Shown piece by piece: positions 6,381 through 14,190 of a stretch of DNA of 29,164 bases. The stretch lies in NCBI GenBank assembly GCA_023453125.1, contig JAEXUB010000205.1, forward strand, positions 1-29,164, written 5' to 3'. Numbering within the stretch: position 1 is the stretch's first letter; the number at the start of each line of letters is the position of its first letter. The notes beneath the pieces were generated by a model. It was not told where the DNA came from. It saw only the letters and a list, made by a program, of their open reading frames with translations, and ran no database searches. Position numbers and translations under genes: made by a program. The stretch comes from Bacteroidota bacterium (GTDB lineage Bacteria; Bacteroidota; Ignavibacteria; Ignavibacteriales; Melioribacteraceae).

Positions 6381-8357
6381 GTGCCCCAATCCATAATAGA
6401 GAAAATAGCCCGGAAATTTGCAGTCGGGCTCGAGCCGGGACAAGAGGTAAAAGCGGGAGATTATATTTCCATCAGCCCCGCATATGTTATGACTCACGAT
6501 AATACCGGCGCTGTAATTCCCAAATTCAGAAGTATAGGGGCTGTAAAACTTGCCAATCCCCGTCAGGTTGTACATACTCTGGACCACAATGTTCAGGACC
6601 AATCAGAAAAGAACCTGGCCAAATACCGCAAAATTGAAGATTTCTCTAAAACAATGGGGGCTGATTTCTATCCGGCCGGTAGAGGAATAGGACACCAGAT
6701 TATGATTGAGGAAGGCTATGCCTGGCCCGGTACTTTAGCGGTTGCATCGGACAGCCATTCCAATATGTATGGGGGAATTGGTTGCCTTGGAACTCCGGTT
6801 GTACGAACTGATGCCGCGGTAATATGGGCTACGGGAAGAACCTGGTGGCAGGTGCCTCCAATTGCCAAAGTAATTCTTAAAGGCACACTAAAACCGGGAG
6901 TTACCGGCAAGGATATAATAATTTCTTTATGCGGATTATTTAATAAAGACGAAGTACTTAATTATGCACTTGAATTTGCAGGGGAAGGGGTTAAATGCCT
7001 TTCTATAAGCCAGAGACTTACAATTGCCAATATGACGACCGAATGGGGTGCCTTAGCAGGCCTTTTCCCTCCTGATCAAATTACCATTGAATGGCTTAAG
7101 GAGAGACTGGCATTTATTTCAAATAGAGGCCTCCCCGGCGTAAATTCTGACAATGACGGCAATGGAATGAATCCAAGAATTAATGAGAAGCGGATTGAGG
7201 AATTAATAAATGAAATCCCGAGCCTCTTATCGGATGACGATGCATACTATTCAAAAGTAATAACGATTGATCTTTCTTCTATTGAGCCCCATATATCGGG
7301 CCCGAATAGTGTTAAGGCAATCTCTTCTATTACGGAAATGAATAAGAGAGAAATTAAAATAAATAAAGCCTATCTGCTCTCCTGTGTAAACAGCCGGCTG
7401 GAAGATCTTGCACAAGCTGCAGAATCAATTAAGGGAAAGAAAGTTGCCGAAGGAGTTAAATTTTATATTGCCGCCGCTTCGGAAGAAGTTCAAAAGGAAA
7501 GTGAAAAAAGAGGATACTGGCAGACACTCCTAAATTCGGGGGCTATCCCACTCCCACCGGGATGCGGACCTTGTATTGGATTAGGTACCGGACTTCTTGA
7601 AGATGGAGAAACAGGGATTTCTGCCACCAATAGGAATTTTAAAGGGAGAATGGGCTCTCCTGATGCAAAGGCTTATCTTGCATCTCCGGCAGTTGTTGCT
7701 TCTTCTGCCGGAGCAGGAAAGATATATTATGAATGGGATGAAACTCCCCTCTCCCTAAAGGGGAATATATCGGTTTCCCCTCCCCCGGAAATATCAAATA
7801 GAGAAGTCAAAATTATAGAAGGCTTTCCAAAGATGATTGAAGGGGAAATAATCTTCTGCCATCAGGATAATATGAATACAGATGCCATATATCCAGGGAA
7901 ATACACTTATAATGACGATATCAGTCCCGAAGAGCAGGCTAAAGTAGTAATGGAAAATTACGACCCCGATTTTGTAAAAATTGCATCCAAGGGAAACATA
8001 CTTGCAGGAGGATTTAATTTTGGAACCGGTTCTTCGAGAGAACAGGCAGCAACGGCACTGAAATATAAAGGAATTCAGCTTGTAATTGCAGGTTCATTCA
8101 ACGAAACCTACAAAAGGAACGCCCTTAATAACGGATTTCTGATTGTTGAAGCTCCGGATTTAATTAATGACCTTAAAATTCAGTTCGAGTCTGTACTCCC
8201 GACAGTAAAAACAGGCATTTCAGCAAAAATAGATTTTTCGAAATCGGAAATATTATTTAATTTGAAGTCATATAAAATAACTCCGGTCGGTGTCGCGGCA
8301 CAGGAACTTATAATTGCCGGCGGACTAGAGATGTGGGGTAAAAACAATCTGGCATAA
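6381..8357 (+). CDS. One-chain aconitase-family hydratase, Lys4 (homoaconitase)-like
   Basis: A 4Fe-4S hydro-lyase of about 658 residues with the large and swivel domains in one chain. Numbered from the GTG, the cluster cysteines are Cys335 (LLSCVNSR), Cys395 and Cys398 (GCGPCIG). SSREQA in the swivel domain is the substrate-binding loop. Motifs such as ASDSHSNMYGGIG, TWWQVPPIAKV, LTIANMTTEWGALAGLFP, ISATNRNFKGRMGS and GTGSSREQAATAL strongly resemble fungal homoaconitase Lys4 rather than AcnA or AcnB. Coupling to an isocitrate-type dehydrogenase suggests it serves as the aconitase of the TCA cycle (citrate to isocitrate), with homocitrate/homoaconitate as the alternative substrate. GTG at 6381 is preferred because GGAG (6372-6375) lies five bases upstream; the in-frame TTG at 6378 would be only two bases away. 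The gap to the dehydrogenase stop is 20 bases. Confidence 0.85.
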   Translation: MPQSIIEKIARKFAVGLEPGQEVKAGDYISISPAYVMTHDNTGAVIPKFRSIGAVKLANPRQVVHTLDHNVQDQSEKNLAKYRKIEDFSKTMGADFYPAGRGIGHQIMIEEGYAWPGTLAVASDSHSNMYGGIGCLGTPVVRTDAAVIWATGRTWWQVPPIAKVILKGTLKPGVTGKDIIISLCGLFNKDEVLNYALEFAGEGVKCLSISQRLTIANMTTEWGALAGLFPPDQITIEWLKERLAFISNRGLPGVNSDNDGNGMNPRINEKRIEELINEIPSLLSDDDAYYSKVITIDLSSIEPHISGPNSVKAISSITEMNKREIKINKAYLLSCVNSRLEDLAQAAESIKGKKVAEGVKFYIAAASEEVQKESEKRGYWQTLLNSGAIPLPPGCGPCIGLGTGLLEDGETGISATNRNFKGRMGSPDAKAYLASPAVVASSAGAGKIYYEWDETPLSLKGNISVSPPPEISNREVKIIEGFPKMIEGEIIFCHQDNMNTDAIYPGKYTYNDDISPEEQAKVVMENYDPDFVKIASKGNILAGGFNFGTGSSREQAATALKYKGIQLVIAGSFNETYKRNALNNGFLIVEAPDLINDLKIQFESVLPTVKTGISAKIDFSKSEILFNLKSYKITPVGVAAQELIIAGGLEMWGKNNLA

Positions 8358-8406
8358 AATAATAGTGTAATTTCAAACTAAGATTTCTCATTCACACCGG
8401 GTATAT

Positions 8407-8778
8407 ATGAAAATTAGAAAGGACAATGAACTGCCTTCAGCTATTTCCGAAAAGGGGTGGCGGTTTCACCACTTGGGTATTCCTACGAATGAGATTAAAC
8501 CTGATGAGTATTATTTAAAGGAATTCAAAGTGTACGTATCGGGATTTGAGACAAGTGAGTTCGGTATACAATGGATGAGATACGAACCGGAAAGCTCAAT
8601 ACACCCCCTCATACAAAAAGTACCTCATTTATGCTTTGAAGTTGACAATCTTGAAACCGCCATTGAAGGAAAAGAGATACTCACCCCTATAAACTCCCCC
8701 TCAAAAGGATGCCGTGTAGCTATGATTATAGAAAAAGGCGCGCCGGTTGAACTGATTGAATTCGAAAGGAAAGAATAA
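8407..8778 (+). CDS. VOC (glyoxalase-fold) family protein of unknown function
   Basis: A 123-residue single-domain member of the vicinal oxygen chelate superfamily. Candidate metal ligands sit where the fold expects them: His in FHHLGIP, His in VPHLCFEVDNL and Glu in APVELIEF. There is no signal peptide. It lies 49 bases after the aconitase-family gene on the same strand and may be read with it. The GIQWMRYEP...HPLI pattern belongs to a small VOC subfamily that I have seen widely but whose substrate I do not know; methylmalonyl-CoA epimerase and lactoylglutathione lyase are not supported. A weak hairpin overlaps its stop codon. Confidence 0.75.
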   Translation: MKIRKDNELPSAISEKGWRFHHLGIPTNEIKPDEYYLKEFKVYVSGFETSEFGIQWMRYEPESSIHPLIQKVPHLCFEVDNLETAIEGKEILTPINSPSKGCRVAMIIEKGAPVELIEFERKE

Positions 8779-8792
8779 ATTCTTTATTTTTT
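8770..8792 (+). terminator. Weak hairpin with T-run overlapping two convergent stop codons
   Basis: AAAGAA (8770-8775) pairs with TTCTTT (8780-8785) across a TAAA loop, followed by A and six T's (8787-8792). The stem is A/T-rich and short, so termination may be poor. It spans the stop of the VOC gene and that of the convergent acpS gene. Confidence 0.4.
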
Positions 8793-9161
8793 CAGATAGA
8801 GGATTGCAAAACAGGTGACGTAATTATCCGAATGACTCATAGTAATTTTAAGGTCTTTATCATCTCCGAGAAAGTTTTTAAGATTCCCGTATAATTTAAC
8901 CGAAGGCATTCCGTTCGGTTCGTTGAAAATCTCTACCTCGTGCCAGCCTATTCCCTTTCCATAAGAAGTTGAAATTGCCTTATAAATTGCTTCTTTAGCC
9001 GCAAAACGGGCGGCATAATGCTGATATTTATTGGCTTTAGCGACGCAATATTCGAGCTCTTTTTTGGTATAGATCTTATTCAGAAACCTGTCTCCGAGTT
9101 TATCTATACTCTCTTTAATCCTCTCAATTTCTATTATGTCGATTCCTATACCCAGAACCAT
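8784..9161 (-). CDS. acpS: Holo-[acyl-carrier-protein] synthase
   Basis: A 125-residue phosphopantetheinyl transferase that moves the 4'-phosphopantetheine arm of CoA onto a serine of acyl carrier protein, activating it for lipid synthesis. The two family hallmarks are present: GIGIDIIEIERI with Mg-binding Asp8, and RFAAKEAIYKAI with Glu57. TMSHSDNYVTCFAIL is the typical C-terminal strand. The length is normal for the family. It begins one base after the stop of ggt, so it is the last gene of the operon and is probably translated by coupled ribosomes. Confidence 0.96.
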   Translation of the reverse strand: MVLGIGIDIIEIERIKESIDKLGDRFLNKIYTKKELEYCVAKANKYQHYAARFAAKEAIYKAISTSYGKGIGWHEVEIFNEPNGMPSVKLYGNLKNFLGDDKDLKITMSHSDNYVTCFAILYLKK

Positions 9162-9162
9162 A

Positions 9163-10845
9163 TTAAATTCCTTTAGCTAAACCAAAACCGCGCGGGTCCG
9201 ATGCTCCCCAGAAGATCCCCGCCTCATCAATTAATATCGATTCCACACAACCCAAAATCCTTTTAATCCCCATTTTTTCCCCCTCTTCAAGAAGCCTTTT
9301 TTTAACATCTAAGGCGAGGCCGAAATTTTCATAATCGATCCTATTAGGGAGATACTGGTGATGAATCCTGGGCATTTCAACTGCCTCGCGAACATTCATT
9401 CCGAAATCCAGCACATTTAAAACTACCTGGAGCACGGCTGTAATAATAGTTGAGCCTCCGGGGGAGCCGGTTATAAGGTAAGGCTTCCCTTCTTTAAGAA
9501 CAATTACCGGAGTCATCGAAGAGAGCATTCTTTTACCGGGCTGAATTGAGTTAGCTTCGTTCCCTACCAAGCCAAATTGGTTTGGAACTCCCGGTTTTGC
9601 CGAAAAATCATCCATTTCATTGTTCATCAGGAAACCGGCACCTTCAACAACCACTTTACTTCCATAGGCGGAATTTATTGTATATGTTGTACTTACGGCA
9701 TTTCCTCTGCTATCTGCTGTACTATAATGAGTAGTCTCATTCGATTCTGCTGATTCTAAAAATGTTTCTGAAGGGAACTGATTTGAGCTTATTTTACCGA
9801 ATATTTCGGCACCGTGCTCCTTGGAAATAAGTGAATCCACCGGTATTTTAACAAAATCGGGGTCTCCAAGGTGCTTTGCCCTGTCGTAGTAAACAAATTT
9901 TAATGCGTCGGCAAGTGCGTTATAATACCTGCTGCTTCCCCATTCATCCTTAAGAAAAGTAAAATGCTCCAGAATATTGAGAGCTTCAATAATGGCAACA
10001 CCGCCGCTTGCAGGAGGGGGCATAGAAACAATCTCGTATCCTTTATAACTTCCTTTTAGTGGAGCACGCTCAATTGGACGGTATTCCTTTAAATCATTCA
10101 GGGAAATAAATCCCCCCATTTCTTTTGACTGCCCGGCAATCAATTTGGCTGTTTCTCCCTCGTAAAAGCCGCTGATTCCATTATCCCTTATCAGCCTAAG
10201 TGTCTTTGCCAGATCCGGCTGTATGAAAAGGTCATCCTCTTCAATCTGATTACCATCCCTTGTAAATATCTTTCTGGATGATTCAAAAAGGTTAAAATCC
10301 TTATTATACCGGTTTACCGATTGGGCCATTTTATACGATACAGGAAATCCTTTCTCAGCCAGGTCAATAGCAGGTTGTATAACCTCTTTAAGGCTCATAG
10401 AGCCCCATTTCTCAAGCGCATAGATCAAACCTGCCACGGTGCCCGGAACCCCCGCAGAAGACCACCCCAGCTGGCTTTTAATGGAATCCACCTTTCCACT
10501 CGGATCAAGATACATATCTCTGTGCGCTGCCAAAGGGGCTTTTTCCCTGAAATCGAGACAGATGTCCCTGCCGTCAGCCAGATGTATTACCATAAAGCCG
10601 CCGCCACCAATATTCCCCGCATAAGGGAATGTTACTGCAAGGGCAAATCCAACCGATACGGCAGCATCTACGGCATTTCCCCCCTGCCTCAAAATCCTGG
10701 CTCCGACTTCAGTTGCCAGCCTTTCCGAGGATACTACCATTCCTTTTTTAGAACGGACCGGATCCTTGCCGTAAATTGCAGCAGACAGAAAGAGCGCAAT
10801 TAATAGTAAGGATGTAATCTTAGAAAAGAGAGACGTCTGCTTCAA
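9163..10845 (-). CDS. ggt: Gamma-glutamyltransferase (glutathione hydrolase) precursor
   Basis: A 560-residue N-terminal-nucleophile hydrolase that splits the gamma-glutamyl bond of glutathione and related peptides in the periplasm. A signal peptide (LLLIALFLSAAIYG) precedes the large subunit, with GGNAVDAAV, GNIGGGGFM and the substrate-binding Arg in LDFREKAP. The proprotein should cut itself before Thr371 in ETTHYST, which becomes the nucleophile of the small subunit. MDDFSAKPGVPN, LSSMTP and GSPGGS follow, as in the E. coli enzyme. The start is TTG, not ATG: AAGGA lies seven bases upstream, inside the end of the MCE gene, which it overlaps by 26 bases. No later Met would keep the signal peptide. 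Confidence 0.95.
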   Translation of the reverse strand: MKQTSLFSKITSLLLIALFLSAAIYGKDPVRSKKGMVVSSERLATEVGARILRQGGNAVDAAVSVGFALAVTFPYAGNIGGGGFMVIHLADGRDICLDFREKAPLAAHRDMYLDPSGKVDSIKSQLGWSSAGVPGTVAGLIYALEKWGSMSLKEVIQPAIDLAEKGFPVSYKMAQSVNRYNKDFNLFESSRKIFTRDGNQIEEDDLFIQPDLAKTLRLIRDNGISGFYEGETAKLIAGQSKEMGGFISLNDLKEYRPIERAPLKGSYKGYEIVSMPPPASGGVAIIEALNILEHFTFLKDEWGSSRYYNALADALKFVYYDRAKHLGDPDFVKIPVDSLISKEHGAEIFGKISSNQFPSETFLESAESNETTHYSTADSRGNAVSTTYTINSAYGSKVVVEGAGFLMNNEMDDFSAKPGVPNQFGLVGNEANSIQPGKRMLSSMTPVIVLKEGKPYLITGSPGGSTIITAVLQVVLNVLDFGMNVREAVEMPRIHHQYLPNRIDYENFGLALDVKKRLLEEGEKMGIKRILGCVESILIDEAGIFWGASDPRGFGLAKGI

Positions 10846-11734
10846 CTTTTAATCCTTTTCCTTCTAACTGCTTAATTAAGGTTCCAATTAATTCTTTAGC
10901 CTGTTTAATGGTATTTTTAAGGTCATTTAAGAACTGCTCGTCATACAAGGCTTTACCAAGGTTATTCTCCTTATTGGCAATTTCCTCTGCAAATCGGGTA
11001 AGTTTGCCTACAAGTTCATTTGTATTTCTTATTAGCTCATTTGCCTGTTTTACTGCAGTCTTAATTTCCTCTTTATTCTCCGTTATAAAAGAGTCGGCAT
11101 TCTCGGCCAGTGAACCTCCTGCCTTTACAAGTTTCTTAATACCTTCCCGGTTCTCGGATATAACGGCAGAGACCTTTTCGATAAGATTTTTCATTCCGGT
11201 AACTGAATTCCTGACTTCAGCGGTAAATTCTTTATCCCCCAGTATGCCGTTCAAATTGGTAAGAGAGGTTTTCACTTCTCTGATAACAATAACAAGATCC
11301 TCCTGAACGCTGCTCAGCATTGCCATTGTAGATGCAATATCCCCCTGAAAGCTCCCGCTCTGCATTTTGGCAAAATCAATTGGTGAATCCGATTTACCCG
11401 GGAATATTTCTATTTTCTTTCCCCCCATAAGGTCAAGCATAGCAACATAGAAACGGGCATCATTTCTTAAATCAGTATCAGGCTCAAGAGTTGCCCGTAC
11501 AAGTACGGAATCTTTAACTACCCCTATTTCAGTAACATACCCTTTTCTTACACCGTTTACAGTTACGGCGTCTCCTTTTTCAAGTCCGGCTACGGAATTG
11601 AACATAATGCTTATTTCCTTATAACCGCCCCCTACAACAAGGTTCTTTGCCCATCCGAATATAAATACAAAAAGGATAAGCGCGGTTATTACCGTTATGC
11701 CGACTTTCAGTTCGGTTTTTCTGTTTTCTTTCAT
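10820..11734 (-). CDS. MCE/MlaD-family lipid-binding protein
   Basis: A 304-residue single-pass membrane protein. Residues of about 10-30 form the N-terminal membrane anchor (VGITVITALILFVFIFGWA). Residues of about 36-115 are the MCE domain (MFNSVAGLEKGDAVTVNGV...GYVTEI), and the rest is predicted helical and coiled-coil, as in proteins whose MCE rings make a lipid-conducting channel. Relatives such as MlaD carry phospholipids between the inner and outer membranes together with a permease (MlaE) and an ATPase (MlaF). Neither partner is in the window. It starts 11 bases after the CorC-like gene and its end overlaps the TTG start of ggt. Confidence 0.88.
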   Translation of the reverse strand: MKENRKTELKVGITVITALILFVFIFGWAKNLVVGGGYKEISIMFNSVAGLEKGDAVTVNGVRKGYVTEIGVVKDSVLVRATLEPDTDLRNDARFYVAMLDLMGGKKIEIFPGKSDSPIDFAKMQSGSFQGDIASTMAMLSSVQEDLVIVIREVKTSLTNLNGILGDKEFTAEVRNSVTGMKNLIEKVSAVISENREGIKKLVKAGGSLAENADSFITENKEEIKTAVKQANELIRNTNELVGKLTRFAEEIANKENNLGKALYDEQFLNDLKNTIKQAKELIGTLIKQLEGKGLKVEADVSLF

Positions 11735-11745
11735 TCCATTATTCG

Positions 11746-13020
11746 CTAAATCTTTTCTATAAATACTTTATTAATTCTTTTATTCTTTACTTCTTTTACG
11801 GTAAACCTGAAATGTTCCGATACAAAGGAGTAATTCTCTGCGGGTATTGAACCGGCATGGTTGAAAATAAAACCCCCTACCGTATCGTAGTCATCATTTT
11901 CTGATGAGAAATTATGTTCAAGAAGCTCATTGAGTTCGTCTATAGAGGTTTTGCCGAGAACTATAAACCTTTTTTCGTCAACTTTTGTAATCGGTGTTTC
12001 CTCTTTATCAAATTCATCCTTTATATCCCCTACAATCTCTTCAAGAATATCCTCAAAAGAAACCAGCCCAGCCGTTCCCCCGTATTCATCTACTACAATA
12101 CCGACGTGCATATTCCTGCTCTGGAATTCTCCCATCAAATCGCTGATGAGCTTGGTCTCGGGTACAAAGAGAGGCTGGCGGGCAATTTTAGTAACTTTGA
12201 ATTCTTTCTGAAGTTCAGGCTTAGCCAGAAACTGAAGAACATCTTTTGCATAAATTATGCCTATGATATCATCAAGGCTTTTCTGGTAAAGGGGAATCCT
12301 GCTGTGCCCCGATTCTGTTATGGTTGCAATCAATTCTTCAAATGTTGCCTCAGAGTCAACGGCGGAAATATCAACCCTCGGCGTCATTATTTCCCTGACT
12401 ACTACCGATTTGTATTCAACCAGTCCGTGAATAAGCTCATGTTCCTCCTCTTCAATAGTCCCTTTTTCAATACCAAGATCGGCCAGTTCCGCAATTTCGC
12501 TGTGAACAATAGCCGTTCTGGAATTATATCCGCCAAGCCTCGAAACAGCAATTTTAAGGACATCCGAAATCGGCTTTGAAATAGGATATATCAATACGCT
12601 GAACCAGTAGATCGGTACAGTGGAAAAGAGAGCAAACTTAACGGGATTTTTATTGGCAATTATCTTAGGGAATATCTCTCCAATTACAAGAACCAGAGTG
12701 GTAAGAAGAATAATCTGAAGAAGCAGTACCGTTTCCTTTGAAACAGAATATACCGAAGAAATTTCGATAGCAAGGTTAACCGCAAATATAGAAGCTGCTA
12801 CATTAACAACGGTATTGCCGAGCAGAATAGCAAGGAGAAGCCTTCTTGGAAACTCCATAAGGCTTTCAATATAATAGCCTACCAGGGGATGAGTATCCTT
12901 AATCTGCTTAATTTGCTTTTTGTCAATTGAAAACAGGGCAACTTCCGATCCGGAGAAAAAAGCGCTTAGGATAAGGAAGAGCAATAGTGCCCCAATGTAA
13001 AAAAACCAACCGGTTTCCAA
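11746..13020 (-). CDS. CorC/HlyC-type (CNNM) membrane protein with CBS domains
   Basis: A 424-residue membrane protein. Residues of about 1-190 are the DUF21/CNNM transmembrane domain, starting with the family hallmark AFFSGSEVALFS and containing NTVVNVAASIFA and GEIFPKIIANKNP. A CBS pair follows (about 200-330; VREIMTPRVDISAVD, SRIPLYQKSLDDIIGIIYAKDVL, GGTAGLVSFEDILEEIVGDI). The C-terminal CorC_HlyC domain covers about 345-424 (TVGGFIFNHAGSIP). The family is linked to Mg2+ or other ion efflux and was earlier called hemolysin; the ion is not evident from sequence. The start is TTG at 13020. An in-frame stop 18-20 bases upstream and the family N-terminus leave little choice. Shine-Dalgarno pairing is weak. 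Confidence 0.92.
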   Translation of the reverse strand: METGWFFYIGALLLFLILSAFFSGSEVALFSIDKKQIKQIKDTHPLVGYYIESLMEFPRRLLLAILLGNTVVNVAASIFAVNLAIEISSVYSVSKETVLLLQIILLTTLVLVIGEIFPKIIANKNPVKFALFSTVPIYWFSVLIYPISKPISDVLKIAVSRLGGYNSRTAIVHSEIAELADLGIEKGTIEEEEHELIHGLVEYKSVVVREIMTPRVDISAVDSEATFEELIATITESGHSRIPLYQKSLDDIIGIIYAKDVLQFLAKPELQKEFKVTKIARQPLFVPETKLISDLMGEFQSRNMHVGIVVDEYGGTAGLVSFEDILEEIVGDIKDEFDKEETPITKVDEKRFIVLGKTSIDELNELLEHNFSSENDDYDTVGGFIFNHAGSIPAENYSFVSEHFRFTVKEVKNKRINKVFIEKI

Positions 13021-13057
13021 AAATTTCAGTGCCCTATTTTATTCCGAAATCAAAAGC

Positions 13058-13483
13058 CTAGAATGGTAAATCATCATCTTCGGCAGTGTTGCTCTGATAT
13101 TCGTTTGTGCTTCCGCCTGCATTCGGTTCAGAATAATTGGTACCTCCTGCTTCGCGGGGTTCAAGATTTATTATTCTTTCAGCAACCACTTCTGTAACAT
13201 ATCTCTTAATGTTGTCTTTATCAGTATAATCCCTTTTTGAAAGTCTCCCTTCAATAAAGAATTTCTTTCCTTTTTTCATTGCATCTTTGAGATAATCGGG
13301 CGTGTTCCATGCTACTATGTTATGCCAGGTGGTTTCGTTAACCCAATTACCGTCCTTACCTTTGTAGCTGTGCGTTGTTGCCAGCGAAAAAGTAGTAACC
13401 CCCATATTATTGGTAGTAAATCTGGTTTCCGCATCGTTTCCTAAATTGCCGATCAGCATAATTTTGTTTAATGAAAATGCCAA
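13058..13483 (-). CDS. ssb: Single-stranded DNA-binding protein
   Basis: A 141-residue protein that coats single-stranded DNA in replication and repair. The OB fold covers about residues 1-108 (NKIMLIGNLGNDAETRF, THSYKGKDGNWVNETTWHN, GKKFFIEGRLSKRDY, VAERIINLEP). A short Gly/Asn/Ser-rich linker ends in the acidic tip DDDLPF, which recruits partner proteins. The start is TTG at 13483: GAGG lies six bases upstream, and the resulting MAFSLNKIMLIGNLG matches family N-termini exactly. It is followed after 37 bases by the CorC-like gene on the same strand. Confidence 0.97.
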   Translation of the reverse strand: MAFSLNKIMLIGNLGNDAETRFTTNNMGVTTFSLATTHSYKGKDGNWVNETTWHNIVAWNTPDYLKDAMKKGKKFFIEGRLSKRDYTDKDNIKRYVTEVVAERIINLEPREAGGTNYSEPNAGGSTNEYQSNTAEDDDLPF

Positions 13484-13520
13484 ACTAAACCTCTCTTTTT
13501 TGATAAGTTAAAATTTAGTA

Positions 13521-13526
13521 ATTATA
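13521..13526 (-). promoter_or_regulatory. Candidate -10 element for ssb
   Basis: On the minus strand the hexamer is TATAAT, a perfect -10 match, 38 bases before the TTG start of ssb in a 77-base AT-rich gap. No good -35 hexamer is seen at 16-18 bases, so this is weak evidence for a separate ssb promoter. Confidence 0.3.
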
Positions 13527-13560
13527 ATCTATTTTTCAAGAATTGATTTAAAAAAGGAAT

Positions 13561-14031
13561 CTAATTCTTTTCCACCATAAGGATAAAAGCGTCTTTGAAA
13601 GAGGCATTCTCCCATAGCTTATTCCTTACCTTCTCAGCCTCTTCTCTGGTGGAAAACGGGGGTATTTGAACTACAAAAAGCTTTACTGCTTCCCGGTATG
13701 AAATATGCATTTCATACTCCAGTTTCCCCTTATTTTCAAGGACAAATTTCTCGGCCTTCTCTTTTGATGAAAACGCCCCCAATTGAACAATATAATTCAT
13801 CCCTTTTAAAACCGGCATTTCTTTTGCCGGAAGCTGCTCAGCTTTCTTTGTTTCCTCCTTCGGGATGAATGTTTCAGTGGCTTTTAAGGTATCCTTTCCC
13901 TGCTTAACATTCGCATCGTCAAATACATAAATTTCATCCTCCTTCCCCTTCTGTTCAGCAGTCTGCTGAGTTGAAGAACAAGCGGAAAAAATTAATCCGA
14001 AGAGTATGAAAACAAATATGCTGTTTTTCAT
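13561..14031 (-). CDS. SPOR-domain lipoprotein
   Basis: A 156-residue lipoprotein. The signal peptide ends in a lipobox IFSAC with lipid-modified Cys18, followed by Ser-Ser, which suggests outer-membrane sorting. A charged, low-complexity linker (about residues 20-75) leads to a SPOR domain (about 79-153; YIVQLGAFSSKEKAEKF ... LFVVQIPPFSTREEAEKVRNKL). SPOR domains bind peptidoglycan stripped of stem peptides, typically at the division septum, so a cell-wall or division role is likely. It is upstream of ssb on the same strand after a 77-base gap and may be its own unit. Confidence 0.9.
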   Translation of the reverse strand: MKNSIFVFILFGLIFSACSSTQQTAEQKGKEDEIYVFDDANVKQGKDTLKATETFIPKEETKKAEQLPAKEMPVLKGMNYIVQLGAFSSKEKAEKFVLENKGKLEYEMHISYREAVKLFVVQIPPFSTREEAEKVRNKLWENASFKDAFILMVEKN

Positions 14032-14132
14032 CTTGTAACCAATTTAATTAAAAAATAGGGGGATAAAATCGCACCCTTTAAATTTACTAAAATAAACTAT
14101 TTCCGAAAGCAACTTTTATTAATTTATTTCAT

Positions 14133-14163
14133 AAAAAAAGCCGGCTTCCAGAAGGAAGCCGGC
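14133..14163 (-). terminator. Strong Rho-independent terminator after the FadL-type gene
   Basis: A perfect 10-bp G/C-rich stem, GCCGGCTTCC (14140-14149) with GGAAGCCGGC (14154-14163), closes a 4-base loop. Read on the minus strand it is followed by seven T's (14133-14139). It starts 27 bases after the stop of the porin gene and separates it from the SPOR gene. Confidence 0.93.
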
Positions 14164-14190
14164 CCCAAAAACCGTAAAAAAAACTTATTT

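Noticed and set aside
10321..10803. A 160-codon open frame on the plus strand
   Set aside because: It is antisense to the well-supported ggt gene, with no ribosome site or family motif seen.
11914..12579. A 221-codon open frame on the plus strand
   Set aside because: It lies fully inside the CorC-like gene on the other strand, shows no recognisable domain and has Phe/Cys/Arg-rich antisense composition.
14032..14132. Possible riboswitch or small RNA upstream of the SPOR gene
   Set aside because: Apart from the porin terminator, the gap is plain AT-rich DNA with no conserved-looking stem or aptamer motif.
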